Shown here in pieces: positions 9,691 to 18,624 of a DNA stretch of 64,000 nucleotides. A model generated the notes under the pieces. It was not told the DNA's origin. It did no database searches and was given only the letters and a program-made list of their open reading frames with translations. The translations under genes were made by a program, and so were the position numbers. The stretch is from assembly GCF_020539485.1 (NCBI RefSeq), contig NZ_JACDXU010000002.1:248001-312000 (forward strand). The letters run 5' to 3'. The stretch is from Fulverythrobacter ferritrahens. GTDB taxonomy: Bacteria; Pseudomonadota; Alphaproteobacteria; Sphingomonadales; Sphingomonadaceae. The first letter of the stretch is position 1; every line of letters starts with the position of its first letter.

Positions 9691-9736
9691 GGGCTTCCGG
9701 CTTTTCCAAGCCGCTTCATGATGCATGAAAATGGGT

Positions 9737-9760
9737 CGGGCTGCCTTTGGTGGCCCGTTT
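9737..9760 (+). terminator. possible terminator of ihfB
   Basis: CGGGCTGCC at 9737-9745 pairs (with G-T wobbles) with GGTGGCCCG at 9749-9757, followed by TTT. It lies 46 bp after the ihfB stop. Confidence 0.45.
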
Positions 9761-9807
9761 CGCGTGGCTATTGGCCCGCCGATCAGCCTGACATCCGGAC
9801 GGAAAAG

Positions 9808-10006
9808 GCGATTGTAGCGCTTGCAAACGCAAATGTGGTGAGCCCATCGCTAGCTCCTATCGTCATGCTGAACCTGGTTCAGCATCCATCTCTACCTACA
9901 AGCAGCAGGCCGATCAGGAGAATAGGCCCTGAACCAAGTTCAGGGTGACGATTGTGGAAGCATTATCGATCACCTCTCGCATCGCGTTTGCAAGCGCTAC
10001 AATCGC
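9808..10006. repeat. MITE-like element: 23-bp perfect inverted repeats enclosing a palindrome pair
   Basis: The 23 bases at 9808-9830 are the exact reverse complement of 9984-10006. Between them, 9861-9887 and 9927-9950 form two GTCA..TGAAC..GTTCA palindromes of the family dispersed through this window. No protein-coding frame is supported inside. It occupies the convergent gap between ihfB and the TonB receptor; the rest of the 406-bp gap holds only the two flanking terminators. Confidence 0.75.
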
Positions 10007-10024
10007 GAAAGGAAAAGGGCCGCC

Positions 10025-10061
10025 AAAGAAAAAGGGCGCGGACCCTTTCGGATCCGCGCCC
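10025..10061 (-). terminator. rho-independent terminator of the TonB-dependent receptor gene
   Basis: On the minus strand GGGCGCGGA (10061-10053) pairs perfectly with TCCGCGCCC (10042-10034) around a 10-nt loop and is followed by TTTTTCTTT. It starts 36 bp after the receptor stop. Confidence 0.85.
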
Positions 10062-10096
10062 ATCAGTCTGACGTCCCCGTTTACCGGGGATCGTGA

Positions 10097-12676
10097 TCAG
10101 AAGTTGCGGCGAACCGTGACCGCCCAGGTGCGCGGCAGGGCCGGGACACCGGTGACCAGGCCAAGCGATGCCGTCACATCGCTCTTGCTCAGATAATAAA
10201 ACTTATCGAACAGGTTCTGGACTTCCAGCGACACGCGCCAGTCGGAATCGGCGGTGGTGTAGCTCAGGCGTGCATTGCCCAGGAACACGCCATCGACGCG
10301 GCTGGCTTCGCTGTTCGATGCTTCAGTGAAGGTATCCGACTGATAGGAACCGTCGAAGCGGGCGCTTACGGTGGCGCCGTTCTTCAGTTCGTGGTCGTAC
10401 TGGATGCCGAAGCTGTAGGTCCATTCCGGCGTATAGGGCGTAACTTCATCCCCGGTCAGACCGGCCGCGGCCACCGAAGCTGCATCGTACTTGAAGTTGA
10501 TGTAGCTCAGCGAACCGTCGAACGACAGGCCATCCACCGGATAGGCCGACATTTCCAGCTCGAAGCCCTTCACATCGGCCTTGCCGACATTGTTGGGCTG
10601 GAGACAGGGAACCGACGGACAGGCCGACAGCGTCAGGATGATGTCGTTATACTTGTTGATGAAGCCGGCGGCGTTCAGGCGCAGGCGACGGTCGAAGAAA
10701 TCGCTCTTGAAGCCGATTTCATAGGTCGTGAGGGTTTCAGGATTGAAGGCCTTGAGCTGGTTACACGCTGCGGGGGCCACATAGCCCGGCGCATCGCATT
10801 CGCCTGCCGAAGGGCCGAAGAACGGACGCGGGTTGACGCCGCCGCTCTTGTAGCCGGTCGAAACCGAAGCATAGGCCAGGAACTGATCGGAGAAGCGATA
10901 GTCCGTCACGATGCGCCAATCCCAGCGATCCCCCTTAAACGTGTCGGAGATGCCATAGAGGCCGGACAGGAGGCAGTTCGGCGTGTTGCCGATGCCGGTC
11001 GGGCCTGCCGTCGGTGCGCCCTGGAAGAATTCGCAGATCGGCAGTGCAGGCAGGTCCGCCGGGGTCCAGTCCTCGAAGGGAATCGAACCGTCGGGATTGC
11101 TGCGGTAATAGGTGTAGGTCTTCTCGTCCTTCGAATAACGCAGGCCGCCCGTGATGCTCCACGCATCGGTCGGGTGCAGCGTGCCGTTGAAGAACACCGC
11201 CTTCGACGTGCTCGGCGTGGTATCCGGGCCGTGGATGAAGTCGATGCCGGCATAATTCAGGTCGACGCGGGCAGTGTAATTGCCGTTCTGGTCGAAGTAG
11301 AACCCGCCCAGCGTATATTCCAGCAGCCCGTCGCCCAATGCGCCGTTCAGGCGGAGTTCCTGGCTCCAGGCGCGATGGTGCATCTCGTTATCGAGCTGCG
11401 CGACCGGCACGGGGGTGGCGTCCTGATCCTGGCCCCAGCGCGATTCATATTCACGCCACGAGCTGATCCACACCAGCTGGAGGTTGTCGCTGATATCCAG
11501 CGAGACATTGCCGTGCACGCCCCAGCCGATGAAGTCCTGGTTCTGTTTTGCGGCATAGGGCTTGTAGGGCGCCTGCGAAGTGTTCGCCATGCCGTCCATG
11601 AAGTTGGCGTAGCTGATGAACCGCGGATCGACTCCCAGGGCGGAGGCATTCAGCGTGTCACAGCTGTTCACCCCATAGGGCACGAAGTGGCAGTCCACCG
11701 GAACCGGGAGGCCATTGACGCCCGGCAACCACGCACCGCCATTCGCATTGGTGGCGGGGTTCGGGATTTTCGGATCGAACGGATGCGGATTGCTGGATGT
11801 CGGGCCGGGCAGGCCGGCGGCGAGCACCACAGTGGGGGCCGGTTCGGAGTGATCCGAGGTGTAGTCGGCCGAGACGTTGACTTCCAGCGTGTCGGTCGGG
11901 GTCCAGCGCAGGGCTACCTTGCCGGCGACATAGGACTGGCCGCCCTGGGTGCCGACGATGGCATTGGCGCCGCGGGCGTTTGAGGAAGGTACGTTCGAGC
12001 CGGGATGGGTGCGGCCGTAATCCAGCAGGTCCACATAACCGTCACGGCTCTTGGCGACACCGGAGACGCGGGCGGAGAGGTTCTCGGCCACCTTGAAATC
12101 GGCCATGCCGCGAATGTCGAGGCGGTTATAGGAACCGTAGGTCACCTGCAGCGAGCCCGAGCCATCGCCCTTGGGCTTCTGGCTGAACAGCTTGATCGCG
12201 CCACCGATGGAGTTCTTGCCGGCCAGCGTGCCCTGCGGGCCGCGCAGGATTTCTATCCGGTCGAGATCCATCAGGTCGAGCAGCGAGCTGGACAGGGTGG
12301 GGATGTATACGTCATCGACATAGACGCCCACGCCCGGATCGAGCGCATAGTTGAAGTCGGTCTGGCCGACACCGCGGATGAAGGCGATGAGGCCCGCGCC
12401 GCCATTCTGCGGCTGCGGCTTCAGGGTCACGTTCGGTGCCTGGGCCGCTACCTGCGCAATATCGGTCTGGCCGCGTGCTTCGAGCATTTCCGAATTGACC
12501 GCCGTGATCGCGATCGGCGTATCCTGAAGTTTGGCTTCGCGGAATTCGGCGGTAACGACGATTTCGGTGTTGCGGCCTCCCGTGTCGCCGCTACCTTCGT
12601 CCTGTGCATATGCCGGCGCGGCCAGGCTGGCCATGACGGCCAGCGAAGACACGACGCCCATAGTCCTGAGCTTCAT
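10097..12676 (-). CDS. TonB-dependent outer-membrane receptor
   Basis: An 859-residue outer-membrane receptor that uses the proton-motive force through TonB-ExbBD. After a signal peptide (ending PAYAQ) come a TonB-box-like EIVVTAE stretch, a plug domain (DTPIAITAVNSEML, IEILRGPQGTL) and a long beta-barrel ending with a C-terminal phenylalanine (TVRRNF). ATG 12676 is preceded by GGGAGGATG; an ORF extension to 12706 exists but lacks a ribosome site. This FecA/IroN-like class in sphingomonads often carries non-siderophore nutrients. It is divergent, 402 bp away, from an MFS/monooxygenase operon, so it is a good candidate for uptake of that pathway's substrate. Confidence 0.92.
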   Translation of the reverse strand: MKLRTMGVVSSLAVMASLAAPAYAQDEGSGDTGGRNTEIVVTAEFREAKLQDTPIAITAVNSEMLEARGQTDIAQVAAQAPNVTLKPQPQNGGAGLIAFIRGVGQTDFNYALDPGVGVYVDDVYIPTLSSSLLDLMDLDRIEILRGPQGTLAGKNSIGGAIKLFSQKPKGDGSGSLQVTYGSYNRLDIRGMADFKVAENLSARVSGVAKSRDGYVDLLDYGRTHPGSNVPSSNARGANAIVGTQGGQSYVAGKVALRWTPTDTLEVNVSADYTSDHSEPAPTVVLAAGLPGPTSSNPHPFDPKIPNPATNANGGAWLPGVNGLPVPVDCHFVPYGVNSCDTLNASALGVDPRFISYANFMDGMANTSQAPYKPYAAKQNQDFIGWGVHGNVSLDISDNLQLVWISSWREYESRWGQDQDATPVPVAQLDNEMHHRAWSQELRLNGALGDGLLEYTLGGFYFDQNGNYTARVDLNYAGIDFIHGPDTTPSTSKAVFFNGTLHPTDAWSITGGLRYSKDEKTYTYYRSNPDGSIPFEDWTPADLPALPICEFFQGAPTAGPTGIGNTPNCLLSGLYGISDTFKGDRWDWRIVTDYRFSDQFLAYASVSTGYKSGGVNPRPFFGPSAGECDAPGYVAPAACNQLKAFNPETLTTYEIGFKSDFFDRRLRLNAAGFINKYNDIILTLSACPSVPCLQPNNVGKADVKGFELEMSAYPVDGLSFDGSLSYINFKYDAASVAAAGLTGDEVTPYTPEWTYSFGIQYDHELKNGATVSARFDGSYQSDTFTEASNSEASRVDGVFLGNARLSYTTADSDWRVSLEVQNLFDKFYYLSKSDVTASLGLVTGVPALPRTWAVTVRRNF

Positions 12677-13078
12677 GTAAACATCCTCCCATACCGGGAC
12701 CAGCATGGCCCCGAATACTCACCAAGTTATCAGTCGCGAAAACAGGCTATTGTCGCTGACCCGCGAAAGATTCCTTCGAGGAGGTTTCACTAACGGCGCA
12801 TTCAAGGCGCTCAATTTCCTCCCCATGGCAATGAAGTAACTCTGTTCATAGGCTGCGCAAAGAGCCCACAGCGCAAGCTACATGCTGAAAGCGAACTTGA
12901 TGTCACTCTGAGGCAACAGTGGCCTGTGTCCGGAATACCGCTGGAATTTGACAAAGTCCGAACTGGCCACTTCGCTCGCGAACAAGACGCCTCCCCTGGA
13001 AGGGGGTAATCCCCGGGCAGGGGAAAACCCCGGCCGGGAGAGGGCGAATATGAGAAAATGCTTTTATAAGAGGCGCCT
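12677..13078. other. 402-bp divergent intergenic region
   Basis: Separates the divergent TonB receptor and MFS genes and must hold both promoters. A TTGACA at 12948-12953 could be a -35 for the rightward gene, but I cannot pair it with a convincing -10. A GC-rich stretch with repeated CCCC/GGGG blocks (about 12992-13042) can fold into a hairpin in the rightward leader. No gene is visible. Confidence 0.4.
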
Positions 13079-14368
13079 ATGGTGAGCCTGACCCAGGCGG
13101 AGGTGGCGCCTTCCGCACAGCCCGCCGGGGCAGGGCATTCGGCTGGCTATGAGCTGCGCGTGTTGCTTCTGCTCGGCCTGGCGTTTGGTTTTGCCTATTT
13201 CGACCGCATGGCGATGACATTCCTCGGCCCCTTCGTGATCGAGGATCTATCGCTTTCCAACACTGAAGTCGGGGCGCTGGGCGCAGGTCTTTCGGTCACC
13301 TGGGCACTGGGCGCCTATTTCGTCGGGCGCTGGTCCGACAGTATCGGCGCGCGCAAACCTTTCCTGCTCGCGGCGCTGGTGGTTTTCTCCTTCTGTTCGG
13401 TGATGTCCGGTCTTGCGTGGAATTTCGGCACCCTTTTCGCCACGCGCGTGGTCATGGGCGCGGCGGAAGGGCTGTTCCTGCCGATCTGCCTGGCGATCAT
13501 GGCGGCGGCCTCTGCCGAAGGGCGCAAGGGCCTGAATGCCGGGGTGGTGCAGAACGTCTTCGGATCGCTGCTGGGCACGGCAGTGGCGCCCATCGTGCTG
13601 GTCTGGCTGGCGGAAGCCTATGGTTGGCGTGTGGCGTTCTATCTGGCGGGCGTGCCGGGGTTGATCCTCGCACTGCTGATCTGGCGCTTCATCGCCGAGC
13701 CGCCCCGCGCACCGGCTGCGCCGGCAGGCCCGGCCCGCGATGCCGCGCTCTCGCCCTGGCACATGCTGGCGCAGCGCAACGTGTTGCTTTGCTCGATCCT
13801 CAGCTGTTTCGCGGTCGGTTCGGCAGTAGTCGGCTCCATCTTCATGCCACTTTATCTCGATGGGCCGCGGGGAATCGATCCCACTACCTGGAAATGGATG
13901 ATGGCCGTGGTCGGCCTCTGTCCGGGCGTTGGCGCCCTGGTGCTGGCGGCCCTCTCGGACCGGATCGGGCGCAAGCCGCCGATGATCGTGGGCGCCGCGA
14001 TGATGACATTGCCGCCGCTGGCCCTGCTGCTTGTGCCCGCCACGCCGCCATTCCTGACCGCGCTGATGTTTCTTGGCTGGATGGGCATGGGGATATTCCC
14101 GCTCTTCATGGGAGTCGTTCCGGCCGAAACGCTGGGCAAGGCACGCGCGGCGACAGCGATGGGCCTGGTCGTGGGCATCGGGGAACTGACCGGGGGCGTG
14201 CTGGGCCCTCTGGTAGCCGGGCAACTGGCGGATAATTACACCCTCGATGTCGCGATGTGGCTGCAGGCCGGGCTGGCCGCCGCGGGCGTGCTTACCGCTC
14301 TGCTGCTCACCGAAACCAATCCGCGCGTCCTTGCCCGCCGGGCGCAGACGGGGGCGGCCCATGCCTGA
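13079..14368 (+). CDS. MFS transporter (organic/aromatic acid type)
   Basis: A 429-residue major facilitator with about 12 hydrophobic helices. The loop 2-3 motif GRWSDSIGARKPF and its second-half counterpart DRIGRKPPMIVG are present, and YFDRMAMTFLGPF resembles the helix-1 motif of anion:cation/aromatic acid symporters. It lies first in an operon with a flavin monooxygenase (8-bp overlap) and an alpha/beta hydrolase (4-bp overlap), so it probably imports the substrate of those enzymes. Confidence 0.87.
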   Translation: MVSLTQAEVAPSAQPAGAGHSAGYELRVLLLLGLAFGFAYFDRMAMTFLGPFVIEDLSLSNTEVGALGAGLSVTWALGAYFVGRWSDSIGARKPFLLAALVVFSFCSVMSGLAWNFGTLFATRVVMGAAEGLFLPICLAIMAAASAEGRKGLNAGVVQNVFGSLLGTAVAPIVLVWLAEAYGWRVAFYLAGVPGLILALLIWRFIAEPPRAPAAPAGPARDAALSPWHMLAQRNVLLCSILSCFAVGSAVVGSIFMPLYLDGPRGIDPTTWKWMMAVVGLCPGVGALVLAALSDRIGRKPPMIVGAAMMTLPPLALLLVPATPPFLTALMFLGWMGMGIFPLFMGVVPAETLGKARAATAMGLVVGIGELTGGVLGPLVAGQLADNYTLDVAMWLQAGLAAAGVLTALLLTETNPRVLARRAQTGAAHA

Positions 14369-15578
14369 AAAGCAGAATGTAATCATCGTCGGCGCAGGCC
14401 CGGTCGGCTTCCTCACCGCGCTGGGCCTTGCCCGGCAGGGGATCGAGGTCACCATTCTGGATGCCGAACGGCAGGTGAACACTTCGCCGCGCGCGGCCGT
14501 CTATTATCACACCACGCTTTCGATCCTGAACAAGCTGGGCGTGGCGGATGATGCCCATGCGATCGGCCTGCCCAGCACCGAATTCCGGATGCACTGGCTC
14601 GCCACCGGGGAAATGATGAGCTCCGACATGCGGGAGACGCTGGAGCCCGGGCAGGAATATGATCACAACCTCCATTTCGGGCAGCACATCCTGGCCGAGC
14701 TGGTGATGAAGCATCTCGCGCGCCTGCCGCATACGCAGGTGCTGTGGGGTCACAAGGTCACGGCCATGGACCAGCAGGCGGACGGCGTGACGCTGACCGT
14801 GGAGGTTGAGGATGGTGTAAAACAGATGGCCGCCCATTGGGTGATCGGCACCGATGGCGCCCGTTCCACCATGCGGCGGTTGATGGGGCTGGAGTTTGAG
14901 GGCTTCACCTGGCCCGACCGCTTCGTTGCGACCAATATCGAATATCCGTTTCTGGAGAACGGGTTCTGCAATGCCAATATGGTGGTCGATCCCGTCAACT
15001 GGGCAGTCGTCGGCAGGCTGGGGCGCGAGAATCTGTGGCGCCTGACCTATGGCGAGGATGCCCAGCTGGATGAGGCATCCATCCTCGAACGGCTGCCGGA
15101 ACGCTTCGCCGCGATCCTGCCTGATCCCTCTATCCCCTACAGGATCGACAATTTCTCGCCCTATCGTGTGCATCAGCGCAGCGCCCCGACTTACCGGGTG
15201 GGCCGCGCCCTGCTGGCGGGCGATGCGGCCCATGCCTGCAATCCCTGTGGCGGATTGGGGCTGACCGGCGGCGTGCTGGATGCCGATGCGCTGAGCGATG
15301 CGCTGGGCGCAGTGATCCATGGCAAGGTGGTTGACGGCGTGCTCGATTTCTATTCGCGGGAACGCCGCCGGGTGTTCCTGGAGGTAGCTTCTCCCCTGTC
15401 TTCCAATTTCAAGCGCTTGCTTTCGGAGAGCGATCCGGTGCAGCGGGCGAAAGATAAGCAGGACATGCTGGCGGAAGGGGAAAAGGGCGGCGCTGAAATC
15501 CGCGCTTCCTCGCTCGCCGAGCTGATGAAGGGCCAGCCGATGCCGGTTCCCGCGCCTACTATACAGGAAGACGCATGA
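14361..15578 (+). CDS. FAD-dependent monooxygenase, aromatic-hydroxylase type (MhpA/PheA-like)
   Basis: A 405-residue group A flavoprotein monooxygenase (PF01494 type). It has the N-terminal Rossmann motif GAGPVGFLTALGL, the DG motif GTDGARSTMRRL and the GD motif LAGDAAHACNPCGGLGL. Such enzymes use NAD(P)H and O2 to hydroxylate aromatic rings. ATG 14361 overlaps the MFS gene by 8 bp; a longer in-frame start at 14247 would lie deep inside that gene and is rejected. A second homologous monooxygenase lies at 18625-19815. Confidence 0.87.
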   Translation: MPEKQNVIIVGAGPVGFLTALGLARQGIEVTILDAERQVNTSPRAAVYYHTTLSILNKLGVADDAHAIGLPSTEFRMHWLATGEMMSSDMRETLEPGQEYDHNLHFGQHILAELVMKHLARLPHTQVLWGHKVTAMDQQADGVTLTVEVEDGVKQMAAHWVIGTDGARSTMRRLMGLEFEGFTWPDRFVATNIEYPFLENGFCNANMVVDPVNWAVVGRLGRENLWRLTYGEDAQLDEASILERLPERFAAILPDPSIPYRIDNFSPYRVHQRSAPTYRVGRALLAGDAAHACNPCGGLGLTGGVLDADALSDALGAVIHGKVVDGVLDFYSRERRRVFLEVASPLSSNFKRLLSESDPVQRAKDKQDMLAEGEKGGAEIRASSLAELMKGQPMPVPAPTIQEDA

Positions 15579-16363
15579 GCGAGTTTGCCTACAGCACCGA
15601 AGGGTTCCAACGCACCGTCTATCGCATCGACGGGGTTGAGAGCGTTGTCTACGAAATCGGCGAAGGGGCACCCTGCGTCTATTTCCATGGCGGCGGAACC
15701 TATCACGGCTTTGAATGGGCAAGCGATTTTGCCGATTCCTTCCGTATGATCCTGCCGATCCACCCCAATTTCGGAGAAAGCGACGATGCCGATTTCAACG
15801 GCGTGGCCGATTATGTGATGCATTATGAAATGCTGTTCGCCGCATTGGGATTGGAGACATTCCATCTGATGGGCGCGTCCATGGGTGGGCATTTCGCCGC
15901 GCGTTATGCCGGTGAACATTGGGAAGAAATCGACAAACTCGTGCTGGTTTCCCCTGCCGGGCTGAAGAGCGACAAGGCCGCGATTCCCGATTTCTCCCAA
16001 ATCCCGCCGGAGGAACTGCCGGGCTGGTTCGTGGAAAGGCGCGAGTGGCTGGAGCCGTACTGGCCGACGCAGCCCGGCCCGGAATGGCTCGCCCTGCGCC
16101 AGCGCGAAGGAGCGGCGGCCTTCCGCACGCGGGATGACGTGTCGGTCTCGGACGCGAAGCTGCGCGAAACGCTGAAGGGTTTTGACCGGCCGGTGCTGTT
16201 GCTGTGGGGCGGGGATGACCGGATCGTGCCGCCCGGCTTCATTCCTGAATGGCAGAGCCTGCTGCCCGATGCGGAAGTGGTGCTGATCCCCGGCGGGGCG
16301 CATCTGCTGCTCGACGAGAACATGGCCGCGCGCAAGGCGGCGAAGGATTTCCTGCTGGGATGA
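15575..16363 (+). CDS. alpha/beta-hydrolase (MhpC-like)
   Basis: A 262-residue alpha/beta hydrolase with oxyanion motif FHGGGTYHG, nucleophile elbow GASMGGHFA (Ser), acidic-residue region LWGGDDRIVPP and the terminal PGGAHLLL histidine. Relatives include C-C hydrolases of meta-cleavage pathways and carboxylesterases. Its ATG overlaps the stop of the flavin monooxygenase (ATGA), so the two products are probably made together: hydroxylation followed by hydrolysis. No ring-cleavage dioxygenase lies in this operon, so ester or lactone hydrolysis is as likely as C-C cleavage. Confidence 0.83.
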   Translation: MSEFAYSTEGFQRTVYRIDGVESVVYEIGEGAPCVYFHGGGTYHGFEWASDFADSFRMILPIHPNFGESDDADFNGVADYVMHYEMLFAALGLETFHLMGASMGGHFAARYAGEHWEEIDKLVLVSPAGLKSDKAAIPDFSQIPPEELPGWFVERREWLEPYWPTQPGPEWLALRQREGAAAFRTRDDVSVSDAKLRETLKGFDRPVLLLWGGDDRIVPPGFIPEWQSLLPDAEVVLIPGGAHLLLDENMAARKAAKDFLLG

Positions 16364-16366
16364 GCC

Positions 16367-17707
16367 TTACCGCCCCGGCTCGATCCGCCGGGCGCGGCTG
16401 AAGGTCAGGGCGGAAAGCACGGCAGGCACGGCCATCGCGGTGCACACCGCGCCAATGGCCAGCCCCTCGCCCAGTAGCCATCCGCCCACGATCGGCCCGA
16501 AGATGGAGCCCACGCGCCCCGCCGTGGTGGCAAAGCCCAGCCCGGTGGCACGCAATTGCGGCGGGAAAGCATAGGCGATGGTCAGCCAGTTGGCTGTCGC
16601 CGATCCGAACAGCATAGCCCCGGTCAGCGGTGCGATCAGCCACAATGCCTGCGGATTGCCGGCGAACTGGCCGAACAGGGCGATCAGCGCGGCGAGGCTC
16701 AGCATGGTGGCCCACATCATGCGCTTCACCCCGATAGTACCGCACAGGAAGCCGGTGATCATCCCGCCCACGATCCCGCCATAGGAAACCCAAGCGGAAT
16801 ATTGTGCGCCCAAAATGTCGGAACCATTGGCCTGCGCCACCAGCGGCGGGCCCCAGTTTATGATGAAATACCAGGCGAACATGTTCAACGCATGGGCCAG
16901 GAACAGCTTGGCCAGTTCCTTCACATGGAAGGGCTGGGCGATCTCCGCCAGCACGGCGCTGCGCGCGCCTTCCGGCTTGGGCGGGAGTACGGAAATCTCG
17001 GCAATCGCCATGCGGCGCAGCATTGTGTTGGTGCGGGCGACGGCGTTCCTCGGCTGGCGGGAGAGCAGATAGTCGAGCGATTCCGCCAGCCACAGAAAGG
17101 CGACGGGAAACAGCACCGCCGACAGCGCCGATCCGACCCAGAAGATGCCGCGCCAGCCATAGGAATCCAGCACTGCCACTGCAACCATCGCACCAAGGAT
17201 CGTACCCACCGGATAGGCGGCGGCAACGCAGCTCGATGCGAATTCGCGGCGTTTGAAGCTGGCATATTCCAGCGCCAGCATCCCGGCCGTGCTGGTCATA
17301 CCGCCGATCCCGATGCCGGTGACGACGCGTCCCGCAGCCATTGAGAAGAAGCCGTGCGACAGGGCGGAAATCGCCATGCCCGCGCTCATGAAGATCAGGC
17401 AGGAAAGGATGGCGGGCCGCCTGCCCCACTGGTCTGCCACGGGGGAGACGCCCAATGCGCCGATGGCCATGCCGACCAGATTCATCGACAGCAGCGTGCC
17501 CAGCGCGGCATCGCCCATGCCCCATTCGCGCTTCAGGGCGGAGCCTGCCTGGGCAAGGGCGAGAATGTCATAGCCGTCGATCATGTTGATCAGCACGCAC
17601 AGGCCGATCACCGCATATTGCGGCAGCTGCATGGGGCGATTGCCCAGCACCTCGCGCGGATCGGAAATGGGTGCCGAAACGGGTTTGGGCGTTTCGCTTG
17701 CCACCAA
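16367..17707 (-). CDS. MFS transporter, aromatic acid:H+ symporter (AAHS) like
   Basis: A 446-residue major facilitator with about 12 helices. N-terminal DGYDILALAQAG is the AAHS-type helix-1 motif (DGxD), and DQWGRRPAIL is the loop 2-3 motif. It probably takes up an aromatic acid. It is convergent with the alpha/beta hydrolase (3 bp between stops) and divergent from the CmcJ-like gene 98 bp away. Confidence 0.87.
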   Translation of the reverse strand: MVASETPKPVSAPISDPREVLGNRPMQLPQYAVIGLCVLINMIDGYDILALAQAGSALKREWGMGDAALGTLLSMNLVGMAIGALGVSPVADQWGRRPAILSCLIFMSAGMAISALSHGFFSMAAGRVVTGIGIGGMTSTAGMLALEYASFKRREFASSCVAAAYPVGTILGAMVAVAVLDSYGWRGIFWVGSALSAVLFPVAFLWLAESLDYLLSRQPRNAVARTNTMLRRMAIAEISVLPPKPEGARSAVLAEIAQPFHVKELAKLFLAHALNMFAWYFIINWGPPLVAQANGSDILGAQYSAWVSYGGIVGGMITGFLCGTIGVKRMMWATMLSLAALIALFGQFAGNPQALWLIAPLTGAMLFGSATANWLTIAYAFPPQLRATGLGFATTAGRVGSIFGPIVGGWLLGEGLAIGAVCTAMAVPAVLSALTFSRARRIEPGR

Positions 17708-17805
17708 GACTTCCCCCTCTGCCGGCCGCTAAGTTGTGGCCTGTCGGGCAGGCTATGCCGCGCAGCATGGCGCGCCAAGTTCACCGAGCGAAGGAGAGGT
17801 TGATC

Positions 17806-18618
17806 GTGAGCGAAGCCGAGCGGATGGTCCGGGATGTCGAGACGGTGATGAACCATATCGTGCGCGGCGAGAAAGCCACCTTCCATCCCGGCGCGCGGGA
17901 AAAGAGCTATTGGCCGGTCGAGGAACACCGGATCGCCATCAGGGACATGCGCCCGATCGCGGAAGACCTGTCGTTCGATCGCAACGGTTTTGTCCTGCTG
18001 GATGAACCGACCCGCGTCACCGATTTCACCGACAGGGGGGAACTCGCCCGTTACTGCCGGGAAACGGAAGCGCTGGTGCAGCGGCTCACCGGCGCGGCCA
18101 GGACGGTCAGCTTCGGTGCGGTAGTGCGCACCAATGCTGGTGGGACGCACGGCCACAACATGCCCGCCTATGGCGCCCATGTGGATTATGGCGACCGCAC
18201 GGTGCGGGACTTTGCCTTTGACCTCCTGCCGAAGGAGGAGGCCGAGCGGCGCCTTTCAGGCCGTTATATGCTGATCAATGTCTGGCGGCCCATCGTGATG
18301 GTGGAAAGCGCGCCTCTGGCCTTGTGCGATGCCAGCACGGTGAAGCGCGAAGATCTGTTCGACAGCGAAGTGGTGGGCGGACTAGGCGATTTCGGCCGCC
18401 GCTCGCTCTGGGGCTTCAATCTCGCATGGGCGCCGGGCCAGCACTGGTATTGGGTACCGCATATGCAGCCATGGGAAGCACTGGCTTTCAAGCTGTATGA
18501 CAGCGATCCCGACGCCGTGCAGTTAACCGCGCACAGTGCATTCGACATCCCCGACACTCCGCCTGACGCCGCACCCCGGCAGAGCATCGAGCTGCGGACG
18601 ATTTCCTTCATGGAATGA
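17806..18618 (+). CDS. CmcJ/NvfI-like oxidoreductase
   Basis: A 270-residue protein resembling the CmcJ/NvfI (AsaB) family of putative iron-dependent oxygenases known from fungal and actinobacterial natural-product clusters. Features include GGTHGHNMPAYGAHVDYGD with a candidate HxD iron site, NVWRPI, LCDASTV and a late HMQPWEAL segment. I start at GTG 17806 because AAGGAGAGG ends 6 nt upstream; in-frame ATGs at 17671 and further lack such a site. It stands alone between divergent MFS and convergent monooxygenase genes. The reaction is not known; hydroxylation or cofactor-independent rearrangement of the pathway substrate are options. Confidence 0.68.
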   Translation: MSEAERMVRDVETVMNHIVRGEKATFHPGAREKSYWPVEEHRIAIRDMRPIAEDLSFDRNGFVLLDEPTRVTDFTDRGELARYCRETEALVQRLTGAARTVSFGAVVRTNAGGTHGHNMPAYGAHVDYGDRTVRDFAFDLLPKEEAERRLSGRYMLINVWRPIVMVESAPLALCDASTVKREDLFDSEVVGGLGDFGRRSLWGFNLAWAPGQHWYWVPHMQPWEALAFKLYDSDPDAVQLTAHSAFDIPDTPPDAAPRQSIELRTISFME

Positions 18619-18624
18619 AGGCGC

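Noticed and set aside
9808-10006. LacI-type operators regulating the TonB receptor
   Set aside because: The sites resemble LacI operators but lie downstream of both flanking genes, where a promoter operator has no target.
10391-11983. 530-codon plus-strand frame opposite the TonB receptor
   Set aside because: Antisense shadow of a receptor with a clear signal peptide, plug and C-terminal Phe.
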